From Arcobacter roscoffensis (GTDB taxonomy: Bacteria > Campylobacterota > Campylobacteria > Campylobacterales > Arcobacteraceae): a DNA stretch of 64,000 nucleotides. This document shows, in pieces, positions 32,487 to 41,042 of the stretch. A program made the translations under genes and the position numbers. Where the stretch lies: assembly GCF_024267655.1 (NCBI RefSeq), contig NZ_CP100595.1, positions 1,984,001 through 2,048,000 on the forward strand, written 5' to 3'. Each line of letters opens with the position of its first letter. Positions within the stretch are counted from its first letter, which is position 1. Under the pieces are notes generated by a model. It had not been told where the DNA came from, made no database searches, and saw only the letters and a list, made by a program, of their open reading frames with translations.

Positions 32487-35042
32487 ATGCAAAAAACTTT
32501 CAAAAACTATATATTTTCAAGTAAAATTCTCTTAGTTTCCATTATATTTATAATATGCTTTATATTTAGTACTTACTTACACACTACTTTAACAAAAGAA
32601 GAAGCATTAAAACAGTCAAATACTATTTCGAACCAAGTATTTTCATCTATGTATCAAATAATGAGAAAAGGATGGAGTAGAGAAGATTTAAACCTATTTA
32701 CAAAATCCCTTGAAGAGAACTTCAAAAATAGTAACTATGAAATAAATATATATAGAGCCCAAAGTGTAAAAGATTTATTTGGAGAGATTAAAGAGAATCC
32801 AAAAGATCAAATATTACTAGATGTATTAAACTCAAATCAAGATGAAATAAAGTCTTTTGAAAACAATATCGTAAGAAATATTTTACCACTTAAGGCAAAT
32901 CAAGAGTGTATGCAGTGTCATACAAATGTAAAAGAAGGTGATACATTAGGTGTTGTGGAAGTTACACAAGACTTAAGTGATATTTTTTATGAATCAAAGT
33001 TTCAATATATCATATTTTTCTTGATAATCATTCCTATATTTTATATTTCAGCTTTTATATCTTCAAGATATACAAGTAAAAAAATATCTAAAAGTTTAGA
33101 CTTATTTAAAGAAAAAGTAGAAAACATCAACTCAATTGATGATTTTAAGAAATTTGACTCTAAAAATATAGACCTATACTTCAAAGAATTCAATGAAATT
33201 ATTGTAAATGTTAATGGAATGGCTGATAAATTAAAAAATGTAGCTGTGGATAAAGAGCTTTTAGAGTTTGAGATTAAATTGCTTGATAAATTTATCATAA
33301 CATCAGATGTTGTAAAAGATTGGAGAGAATATATAAGTGATTTACTTTTAGAAATAAATAAAATCATGGAAACCTATACTTTAATGACAATGTTTAGAGT
33401 TGGTGATGATCAATTTGAAGTTGATATTTTTTGGCTTGCAATTCCCCAGGAAGATGTTAAAGTAGTCTTTGAAGAGTATGTAGAAAATATGCTAAAAGAG
33501 TCTGAACATTTTAAAGGCATGAGTGATTTTAAAATAAAACATATTATTGCAAATAGACATGAAAAACTTGTAAACCTAAAAAAAGAAGATATAGAATACA
33601 GGTCAAAATCACTTTTCTTAGAGAGTCCTAAAATTGGTGGAATTGTAGGAATTGGTCTTCAATCAGCATTAACAGTTGATCCTGTAAGATATATAGTTAT
33701 TGACTCTATTTTAACAACTATGGCAAACTTAGTTGGTTCTGTAAAAGCTATTCATAAATATACACAAGATTTAGAGTATTATGCAGCAAGAGATCCTTTA
33801 ACTGATTTATTTAATCAAAGAGTTTTTAATGACATGATGTCATATGAAATTAAAAGAGCAAAAAGACATAATTACTCTTTTGCTTTAATGATTATAGATT
33901 GTGACAACTTCAAACATATAAACGACAATCATGGACATAGCTTTGGAGATAAGTTCTTACAAACAATTGCTGATATATTAGAAACCCACAAAAGAGATGA
34001 AGATATAGTTGCAAGATATGGTGGCGATGAGTTTACTATTATTCTTCCTGAGTGTGATGAAAATGGGGCTCAAACAGTTGCAAATAGAATATCAAAAGAG
34101 ATTGATAATACAAAATTAGAAACTCCTGATGGAACAAAAATTGGACTTACTATATCAACAGGGATATGTGTTTATCCTACTCATACCATGTCACAAAAAG
34201 AGATGTTTATTATTGCTGATCATATGATGTATCAAGCAAAAGAAGAAGGTAAAAACCTTGTAAAACTTCCAACTCAAGAAGATATTACTTATGTGCTTAA
34301 ACAAAATCAAGAAAAGTCACTACTTCTTTTAAATGCAATTGAAAACAATCAAATATACCCTTATTTTCAACCTATAAAACCAAGCCCAAGTAATGAGAAT
34401 GATGTAATAATTCATGAACTACTAATGAGAATAAAACATGAAGATAAAATCATTTCAGCATATGAGTTTATAGAAATTGCCGAAGCTAGAGGCCTAATCA
34501 ATAAAATGGATTTAATAGTTATAGAAAAAGCCTTTGAGCAAATAAAGAAGACTAATTATAAAGGCTTATTATTTATAAATTTATCTCCCAAATCCCTAAT
34601 AGTAGGTGATTTTATAAATAAAATAAATGATTTAGTAAAAGAGTACGAAATACAAAAAGATCATATTGTTTTTGAAATCACAGAAAGAGAAACTGTTAAA
34701 AACTTCTCACTATTAGAAAGATTTGTACAAAATCTAAAAGCTGAGGGATATAAGTTTGCTATTGATGACTTTGGTTCTGGATTTTCTTCATTTCATTATA
34801 TTAAGAAGTTTCCTATTGATTATCTTAAAATTGATGGAGATTTTATTATCAATATCAATAAAGATGAAAAAGATAAAGCCTTTGTAAATAGTATTTCAAC
34901 ACTTGCACAAGAATTAAATGTCAAAACAATTGCTGAGTTTGTAGAAAATCAGGAGATAGTTGAAACCTTAGATACTTTAAATATAGATTACTGTCAAGGT
35001 TATCATATGGGAAGACCAGCTTTAGAGTTTCAATCTAAATAA
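32487..35042 (+). CDS. DUF3365 haem-type sensor with GGDEF and EAL domains
   Basis: 851 residues. Membrane helix (about 12-30), periplasmic DUF3365/Tll0287-like domain (to about 165) with a c-type haem motif CMQCH, a second helix (about 172-192), a HAMP-like and GAF-like linker, GGDEF (about 425-590) with an intact 'RYGGDEF' and RxxD inhibitory site, and EAL (about 610-850). The EAL signature reads 'HELLMR' (Ala replaced by Leu), while 'FEITERET' and 'AIDDFGSGFSSF' are present, so phosphodiesterase activity is plausible but not certain. It probably couples a redox or gas signal to cyclic di-GMP. Confidence 0.9.
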   Translation: MQKTFKNYIFSSKILLVSIIFIICFIFSTYLHTTLTKEEALKQSNTISNQVFSSMYQIMRKGWSREDLNLFTKSLEENFKNSNYEINIYRAQSVKDLFGEIKENPKDQILLDVLNSNQDEIKSFENNIVRNILPLKANQECMQCHTNVKEGDTLGVVEVTQDLSDIFYESKFQYIIFFLIIIPIFYISAFISSRYTSKKISKSLDLFKEKVENINSIDDFKKFDSKNIDLYFKEFNEIIVNVNGMADKLKNVAVDKELLEFEIKLLDKFIITSDVVKDWREYISDLLLEINKIMETYTLMTMFRVGDDQFEVDIFWLAIPQEDVKVVFEEYVENMLKESEHFKGMSDFKIKHIIANRHEKLVNLKKEDIEYRSKSLFLESPKIGGIVGIGLQSALTVDPVRYIVIDSILTTMANLVGSVKAIHKYTQDLEYYAARDPLTDLFNQRVFNDMMSYEIKRAKRHNYSFALMIIDCDNFKHINDNHGHSFGDKFLQTIADILETHKRDEDIVARYGGDEFTIILPECDENGAQTVANRISKEIDNTKLETPDGTKIGLTISTGICVYPTHTMSQKEMFIIADHMMYQAKEEGKNLVKLPTQEDITYVLKQNQEKSLLLLNAIENNQIYPYFQPIKPSPSNENDVIIHELLMRIKHEDKIISAYEFIEIAEARGLINKMDLIVIEKAFEQIKKTNYKGLLFINLSPKSLIVGDFINKINDLVKEYEIQKDHIVFEITERETVKNFSLLERFVQNLKAEGYKFAIDDFGSGFSSFHYIKKFPIDYLKIDGDFIININKDEKDKAFVNSISTLAQELNVKTIAEFVENQEIVETLDTLNIDYCQGYHMGRPALEFQSK

Positions 35043-35045
35043 AAA

Positions 35046-35066
35046 GAAGCACTAAACTAGTGCTTC
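35046..35066. terminator. Terminator between convergent genes
   Basis: GAAGCACTA / TAGTGCTTC, a 9-bp stem with a 3-nt loop. On the minus strand it is followed by TTTTT, so it mainly serves the ZIP transporter gene, whose stop lies within it. Confidence 0.75.
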
Positions 35067-35759
35067 ACTCAACATTCCTATAACAAAACCTAAATTAACT
35101 CCCATTGCCAAAAATCTACTATTTTTAATTCTAATTGATGGAGCTATATCTTGAAAAATCAAATAAAGTATTCCACCTGCTGCAAATATCATTAAAGCAG
35201 ATGTTATCTCATAAGTATCTTTTAATAAATAGTATCCCAATAAAGAAAAAATAAGCCCTATAAAACTCAAACAAAAAAGTATAACTAAAGACTTATATTT
35301 AGAAAAATGAGAATTTCTTAATTCAATATAAGAATTAAAAGATTCAGGGAAATTTTGAAATGCAATAAAAATAGCAAGTAGCACACCTACATTATGATCA
35401 TATACAAATAGTGCTCCTAAAGCTATTGATTCAGGAATAAAGTCTAAAAGCATTGCTAAAACCTGAGGAATATTAGCACTATTCTTTTCAATAAAACTAT
35501 CTAAGTAGTAAAATGTAAGTGCCCCTAATAAAAATATAACTACACTAGAGCCAATATTTAAACCTTCCATACCCTTTGGAATTAAAACAAATGCTACAGC
35601 AGACAACATAATACCAGTTACAAAAGCCGTCAAAAAATGAACTATTTTTCTTTTTACGACTCTATTTGTAATAGTTTTTTCAAAAAAGTATGAGATTAAA
35701 CCACCTAAAAATACAGTGATACCCGCAATAAATGAAAAGAGAATAATCTCAATAAGCAT
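35052..35759 (-). CDS. ZIP-family metal permease
   Basis: 235 residues with about eight membrane segments. The helix carrying 'LLDFIPESIALGAL' and 'AIFIAFQNFPESF' corresponds to the metal-binding HN-x-P-E-(G/S) and H-x-x-P-E signatures of ZIP transporters, with Gln-Asn in place of the more usual His-Asn. A His-rich cytoplasmic loop is absent. Metal specificity cannot be inferred; the family moves Zn2+, Fe2+ or Mn2+. Confidence 0.82.
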   Translation of the reverse strand: MLIEIILFSFIAGITVFLGGLISYFFEKTITNRVVKRKIVHFLTAFVTGIMLSAVAFVLIPKGMEGLNIGSSVVIFLLGALTFYYLDSFIEKNSANIPQVLAMLLDFIPESIALGALFVYDHNVGVLLAIFIAFQNFPESFNSYIELRNSHFSKYKSLVILFCLSFIGLIFSLLGYYLLKDTYEITSALMIFAAGGILYLIFQDIAPSIRIKNSRFLAMGVNLGFVIGMLSEALV

Positions 35760-35814
35760 AATTAACCCTATAAATATAATATTTCTATTATATCATAGAG
35801 TTAATTTTTAAGTA

Positions 35815-37062
35815 TTAATTCTTTTGTTTTTTCTTTTTTTCAATAGTTTTAATATTTATAAGCATTAATATTGAAACTATAAAAGCAAGTACAAAGAATC
35901 CAGCAAAAACATATAGTGTTTGAGAATAAGACCCTGTTGAGTCTTTTACAAGTGAGATAATTAAAGGACCAACTAATCCTGCTGCTGCCCAAGCTGTAAG
36001 TATATAACCATGAATAGCACCTAATTCTTTTGTTCCAAAAATATCTCCAATATAAGCAGGTATTGAAGCAAAACCTCCACCATAACAGCTCATAATAAAG
36101 TAAATAATCACTTGGAAAATAACTATCTCAGTAATTGAAGGAAGTACATAAAATGCAATTGCTTGTGTTAAAAAGAAGATTATATAAACAACAGGTCTTG
36201 TTAAATAATCAGATAATGAGGCCCATACAATTCTTCCTGCACCATTAAATATTCCCATAAGTCCAACAGCAGCAGCTGCTGCTATTGCTGAAATACCTAT
36301 AACTTCTTGAAGCAAGGGTGAAGCAACACCAATTAGTGCAATACCACATGTTACATTGATAAATAGCATTATCCAAAGACCATAAAATCTTGGTGTTTTA
36401 ATAGCTTCATTTAATGTCAATAATGATAAATCTTCTTTTAATTTCTTTTTACCCTCTTTTAGTTTCTTTTTAAACTTTTTAGGAAGATAATTCTCTTCTG
36501 GCTTTTCTAAATACAGTGCAGAAGCAAACATCACTACAAAATAAATAGCCCCTAAAATAAAGAATGTTCCAGAAATTCCAACTTTTTCAATCAAGATTTT
36601 AATAGTAGGCCCCCAAACAGCAGAAGCAAAACCAAATCCCATTATTGCTAAACCTGTAGCCATACCTCTTTTATCAGGGAACCATTTTACTAAAGTTGAT
36701 ACAGGTGAAATATACCCTATTCCTAATCCACATCCACCTAAAACTCCATAAAAAAAGTATAAAAGCAGTTTTGACTCCATCAAAATTGCTAAACCAGAAC
36801 CAGCTGTTCCTAAACCAAAAAGTGATGCTGCAATAATTGCAGATACTCTAGGACCATTTTTCTCAACAAACTTCCCCATAAGTGCTGCTGATAATCCTAA
36901 AAAGAAAATTGCAATACTAAATGCAATTGTAACATCAGTTAATGTCCAAGACATTTGCTCTTGTATTGGATTTACATATACACTCCAAGCATATACAGAC
37001 CCAATACAAATATGTACACCCACAGCACTTAATGCCATAAGCCATCTATTTTTTTCAACCAT
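35815..37062 (-). CDS. OFA-type major facilitator transporter
   Basis: 415 residues, 12 predicted membrane helices. It opens with 'NRWLMALSAVGVHICIGSVYAWSVYVNPI', typical of the oxalate/formate antiporter branch of the MFS, and has 'GLGIGYISPVSTLVKWFPDKRGMATGLA' between helices 4 and 5. A basic loop (KKFKKKLKEGKKKLK) separates the two halves. The substrate is a small carboxylate by analogy only. Monocistronic. Confidence 0.9.
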   Translation of the reverse strand: MVEKNRWLMALSAVGVHICIGSVYAWSVYVNPIQEQMSWTLTDVTIAFSIAIFFLGLSAALMGKFVEKNGPRVSAIIAASLFGLGTAGSGLAILMESKLLLYFFYGVLGGCGLGIGYISPVSTLVKWFPDKRGMATGLAIMGFGFASAVWGPTIKILIEKVGISGTFFILGAIYFVVMFASALYLEKPEENYLPKKFKKKLKEGKKKLKEDLSLLTLNEAIKTPRFYGLWIMLFINVTCGIALIGVASPLLQEVIGISAIAAAAAVGLMGIFNGAGRIVWASLSDYLTRPVVYIIFFLTQAIAFYVLPSITEIVIFQVIIYFIMSCYGGGFASIPAYIGDIFGTKELGAIHGYILTAWAAAGLVGPLIISLVKDSTGSYSQTLYVFAGFFVLAFIVSILMLINIKTIEKKKKQKN

Positions 37063-37147
37063 AACTCTTCTTTCTTATAAAATGTAAATGAATTTTATAA
37101 AAAGATTGTATAAGAGTATATTAAGTATATGACTTATATGAGATAAA

Positions 37148-38056
37148 TCATTTTTTAAAAACTAAATTTTTAAGACTTCTTTCTTCATCACTACTTGGAA
37201 AAGTATCTAAATTACTTAATCTTTTTACATACTGGAAACTTCTTGCATTTTTTGAAAATATATCTTTTAAAAATTGAACATCAAGTTCTGGGGCATTTAA
37301 ACAAGCTAAAACAACACACTCATCATTTGCTAGTTCATCAAGTTTTTTTATAATCTTTTCATAATCTTTTGTAGCTGCAAAACTTCCTTTTTGAAAGCTT
37401 GGTGGATCAATAATGATAATATCATAGGGTCCATCTTTTCTTATTCTACTCCAAGATTTCAAAATATTATATGGCATAAACTTAATATTTTTAGTATCCA
37501 AATTATTTATATGATGATTTTTACGCCCTTGACTTAAAGCGCCTTTTGACATATCAACATTTACTACCTTTGAAGCTTTTGACTTACTTGCTACAACAGA
37601 AAAAGCACAAGTATAAGAAAAAAGGTTTAAGACATTTTTATTTTCACAAATAGAAGAAATGAACTCACGACCTTTTTTCATATCAAAAAATAAGCCTATA
37701 TTTTTGTTTTTGAAGTTTAAAGTATATTTCAAGTCATTCTCAAGAGTAAAAGAGTCTTCTTTTAACTCTCCTTTTATAAGTTCAATAGGAGAATTAGACA
37801 AAAATCTTTTTTGAAGTAAAAGAGTTTCAAATTCATACTCCTCATAGATTTCTAAAAAAAGCTTTTTTAAATCTTCTTCTAATCCTAAAGGAATTTTCTC
37901 AAATAAACTTACATATAAAATCTTATCAATTGAATCAATTGTTAAAAAGTTGTAAGCCCTATAAAAATTACCTCTACCATGAAAAACTCTTTTAACTTCA
38001 TCTGTTTTATTATTTAGATTATTTTTTATAATTAATTTTAACTCTTCTATATTCAT
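37148..38056 (-). CDS. RlmI/RlmL-type SAM methyltransferase
   Basis: 302 residues. The C-terminal Rossmann domain has motif I 'VLNLFSYTCAFSVVASK', motif II 'VVNVDMSK' and the catalytic-type 'IIIDPPSFQKG', the pattern of rRNA cytosine/guanine methyltransferases of the RlmI/RlmK group (Methyltrans_SAM). The N-terminal part differs from E. coli RlmI: no PUA domain is obvious. The precise target is unknown. It lies 8 bp after greB in the same direction, so it is in an operon with it. Confidence 0.85.
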   Translation of the reverse strand: MNIEELKLIIKNNLNNKTDEVKRVFHGRGNFYRAYNFLTIDSIDKILYVSLFEKIPLGLEEDLKKLFLEIYEEYEFETLLLQKRFLSNSPIELIKGELKEDSFTLENDLKYTLNFKNKNIGLFFDMKKGREFISSICENKNVLNLFSYTCAFSVVASKSKASKVVNVDMSKGALSQGRKNHHINNLDTKNIKFMPYNILKSWSRIRKDGPYDIIIIDPPSFQKGSFAATKDYEKIIKKLDELANDECVVLACLNAPELDVQFLKDIFSKNARSFQYVKRLSNLDTFPSSDEERSLKNLVFKK

Positions 38057-38064
38057 TATCTACC

Positions 38065-38547
38065 TTATGATAAACTTGCCATTTTTATCTCTATTATTTC
38101 ATACTCAAAAATTTTTGAGTTTATACTAAATTCAAATTCATCATCTATGCTTTTGCCAAAAAGTGCTTTCCCTAAGGGTGATTTTATTGAAATTCTATTT
38201 GCACTAGGATTTGTCTCATATGTTCCCACTATTGTAAACTCTTTTGTTTCATTGTTTTCCAAATCAAGAAGCTTTACATGTGAACCAAAGTTTACTTTTT
38301 GATGATTTAGTGTTGTAATATCAATTACCTCTGAATTATTTATAATTTTATCCAAAAATCTCAATCTCTTATCTATATTTCTTATTTGTTCTTTTGCACT
38401 AATATATTCTGCATTTTCACTTCTGTCCCCATGTTGGGCTGCTATTTGTTTTTCTTTTACCCAGTAAGGTTTTTGGTTTTGAAGTAAATCTTTAAACTCT
38501 TTAAGGATTTTATCGTAGCCATTTAAACTAATTAATTCTTTTTTCAT
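38065..38547 (-). CDS. greB: Transcript cleavage factor, GreB-like
   Basis: Rescues backtracked RNA polymerase. 160 residues: N-terminal coiled coil (about 1-75) with the acidic tip 'GDRSENAEY', where the Arg and Asp-Arg-Ser-Glu-Asn order matches GreB more than GreA (GDLSENAEY); C-terminal FKBP-like domain (about 80-158, 'GTYETNPSANRISIKSPLGKALFGK'). The polymerase-contacting acidic pair is intact. First gene of a two-gene unit with the methyltransferase. Confidence 0.87.
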   Translation of the reverse strand: MKKELISLNGYDKILKEFKDLLQNQKPYWVKEKQIAAQHGDRSENAEYISAKEQIRNIDKRLRFLDKIINNSEVIDITTLNHQKVNFGSHVKLLDLENNETKEFTIVGTYETNPSANRISIKSPLGKALFGKSIDDEFEFSINSKIFEYEIIEIKMASLS

Positions 38548-38687
38548 TCTCTTATTATATTTAATTTTTCAAAAAAAGTCATAAAATTTGTATTTAAACT
38601 ATCTTTATGCTAAAATAATTTTAGTACTGGGTTTTATATTTAAACAATATATTCAATTGCAAATAGAAAAAAACCAAGGTAGATACT

Positions 38688-41042
38688 ATGAAATCTATAT
38701 TTTTTAAACTAACTATTATACTTCTTTTAATCAACACACTATTTGCAAATTCTAGAATTAGAGAAAATAATGAAAATGTAATACTACAATTGCAGTGGAA
38801 AAACCAATTTCAATTTGCAGGATACTACATAGCAAAAGAAAAAGGTTTCTACAAAGACTATAAAATAAATGTAACTATAAAACAAAGAGAATACGGACAA
38901 AATGTTGTAAATGAAGTATTAAATAAAAAAGCACACTTTGCTACAGGTAGATCATCTCTTATAATAGACAGAGTAGATGGTAAAAAAGTGGTTTTATTAG
39001 CCTCTATTTTTCAATCTTCCCCTGATATATTAATAGCACTTAAAAATTCTAATATTAAAAACTTACAAGACTTAAAAAATAAAAGAGTTATGATTACAGG
39101 AAATGCAAAAAATGATATAGTTCTAAAAAGTATGCTTTTTTCAAAAAAGATACAAGATAAAGATATTATCGTTCAAAAACATACATTTGATTTAGCTGAT
39201 TTAGTCTATGGAAATACTGATGTTATGGCTTCTTATATTTCAAATGAACCTTTTATTTTAAAAAATAAGTACCATTTAGAAAGTAAAATCTTTGACCCTA
39301 AAGATTATGGTTTTGATTTTTACTCAGATATTTTATTTACCCATGAAGATTTTGTTAAGAAAAACCCTATGTTAGTCAAAAAGTTTAAACAAGCTTCATT
39401 AAAAGGTTGGGAGTATGCCTTTGAAAATATAAATGAAACTGTAAATATTATATATGAAAAATATAATACTCAAAACAAATCTAAAAAAGCCCTACTTTAT
39501 GAAGCAAAAGAGTTAAAAAAACTTGCTTTTTATAATACAAAAAAATTAGGTGAAATCAAAAAAGAAAAAGTGGAAAAAATATATAACTTCTATAAATTAA
39601 TGGGAGAAGTTAATAAAGAAATAGACTATGATAAATTTATTTTTAAAAGCAATGCTTTGCAACTTAACTCTACGCAGTTACAGTATTTAGAAAATAAAAA
39701 AAGATTAAAGCTATGTATTGATCCAAACTGGCTTCCTTTTGAAAAGTTTGATAAAAATAAAAAACATGTGGGATTAACAAAAGATTATTATGATATGTTC
39801 TCAAAAAAATTAAAAATTGATATAAAGCCTGTTTATACAAACTCTTGGAATCAAACCTTAGAGTTTATCAAAGAAAAAAAGTGTGATATTTTATCCCTAG
39901 CAATGCAAACAAAAAAAAGAGAAGAGTATCTTAATTTTACAAGTAGTTATGTAACTGTTCCTTTAGTATTAGCAACAAAAATAAATATTCCTTTTGTAGA
40001 TAATCTAATGCAAATAAAAAATAAAAAAGTTGGTATTGTTAGTGGATATGCCTTTGAAGAAACTCTTAAAAATCATTATAAAGACATTGAGTTTGTATCT
40101 ATTAAAAATATCAAAGATGGACTAAAGAAAGTCGCTGAAGAGAAAATATTTGGAGTTATAAGTAGTATTGCTGATATAAGCTTTGAAATTAGAAACAACT
40201 ATACAAATGAACTTAAAATCACTGCTAAATTGGATGAGAAACTTGAAATGGCAATAGGTCTTAGAAAAGATGAACCTATTTTAAAAGATATTTTTCAAAA
40301 ACTTTTAGACAATTTAAACCCTAAATTTATTACAGATATTCAAAATAAATACTTTAGTTCTCAAGTTGAAAAATACAAAGATTATACACTTTTTTGGCAA
40401 ACTACTATTTTCTTCTTATTTATAATTACAATTATTTTATATTGGAGTTATAAACTAAAAATAGAAAAAACTAGAAATGAAGAGATTTTAAAAGAGTTAA
40501 AAGCTACACAAAATGAATTAAAAATAAAAAATAAAAGATTAAAGTTTTTAGCTAGAGTTGATAAACTCACAGGAGTATACAACAGAACAAAACTAGATGA
40601 AGTTTTAGAAAAAGAGATAAATAGATCAAAAAGATTTAAAAGAGATTTTTCTATTATGTTAATAGATATTGATGATTTTAAAAATATAAATGATACATAT
40701 GGTCATCTAGTTGGAGATAAAATACTTATTGCCCTAGCAGATCTTCTAAAAATACACACTAGAAATGTAGATACTGTTGGTAGATGGGGTGGAGAGGAGT
40801 TTTTGATTATTTGTCCTGAAACAGATAAACTAGGTGCAGTAAAACTTGCTAAATATTTACAAGTAAAAATAAATGAATTTACTTTTGAAGAAAATCTAAA
40901 AATCACTGTTAGTATAGGTCTTTCAATGTTCAAAGAAGACACAAGCGATACAATCCTTAAAAAAGCAGATATAGCCTTATATGATGTAAAAGAGAATGGG
41001 AAAAACTCTATTGAATTTATGGATGATTTACCTAAGGATTGA
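38688..41042 (+). CDS. Periplasmic binding domains fused to a GGDEF diguanylate cyclase
   Basis: 784 residues in the order: signal sequence (1-20), NMT1/THI5-like substrate-binding domain (about 28-300, 'LQWKNQFQFAGYYIAKEKGFY'), a second solute-binding domain of the SBP_bac_3 type (about 340-560, 'LCIDPNWLPFEKF'), membrane helix ('TIFFLFIITIILYWSY', near 570), coiled coil, and GGDEF (about 625-780) with 'RWGGEEF' and RxxD (RNVD). All catalytic residues look intact. It senses a pyrimidine-like or amino-acid-like ligand outside and makes cyclic di-GMP inside; the ligand is unknown. Its 3' end overlaps the kinase gene on the other strand. Confidence 0.9.
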   Translation: MKSIFFKLTIILLLINTLFANSRIRENNENVILQLQWKNQFQFAGYYIAKEKGFYKDYKINVTIKQREYGQNVVNEVLNKKAHFATGRSSLIIDRVDGKKVVLLASIFQSSPDILIALKNSNIKNLQDLKNKRVMITGNAKNDIVLKSMLFSKKIQDKDIIVQKHTFDLADLVYGNTDVMASYISNEPFILKNKYHLESKIFDPKDYGFDFYSDILFTHEDFVKKNPMLVKKFKQASLKGWEYAFENINETVNIIYEKYNTQNKSKKALLYEAKELKKLAFYNTKKLGEIKKEKVEKIYNFYKLMGEVNKEIDYDKFIFKSNALQLNSTQLQYLENKKRLKLCIDPNWLPFEKFDKNKKHVGLTKDYYDMFSKKLKIDIKPVYTNSWNQTLEFIKEKKCDILSLAMQTKKREEYLNFTSSYVTVPLVLATKINIPFVDNLMQIKNKKVGIVSGYAFEETLKNHYKDIEFVSIKNIKDGLKKVAEEKIFGVISSIADISFEIRNNYTNELKITAKLDEKLEMAIGLRKDEPILKDIFQKLLDNLNPKFITDIQNKYFSSQVEKYKDYTLFWQTTIFFLFIITIILYWSYKLKIEKTRNEEILKELKATQNELKIKNKRLKFLARVDKLTGVYNRTKLDEVLEKEINRSKRFKRDFSIMLIDIDDFKNINDTYGHLVGDKILIALADLLKIHTRNVDTVGRWGGEEFLIICPETDKLGAVKLAKYLQVKINEFTFEENLKITVSIGLSMFKEDTSDTILKKADIALYDVKENGKNSIEFMDDLPKD

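Noticed and set aside
33041-33367. 108-codon minus-strand frame
   Set aside because: Complement of the sensor-linker region of the GGDEF-EAL gene; Ser/Leu-rich as expected for a shadow.
38580-38687. Thiamine (TPP) riboswitch upstream of the THI5-like/GGDEF gene
   Set aside because: No TPP aptamer core is visible in the AT-rich 100-bp leader.
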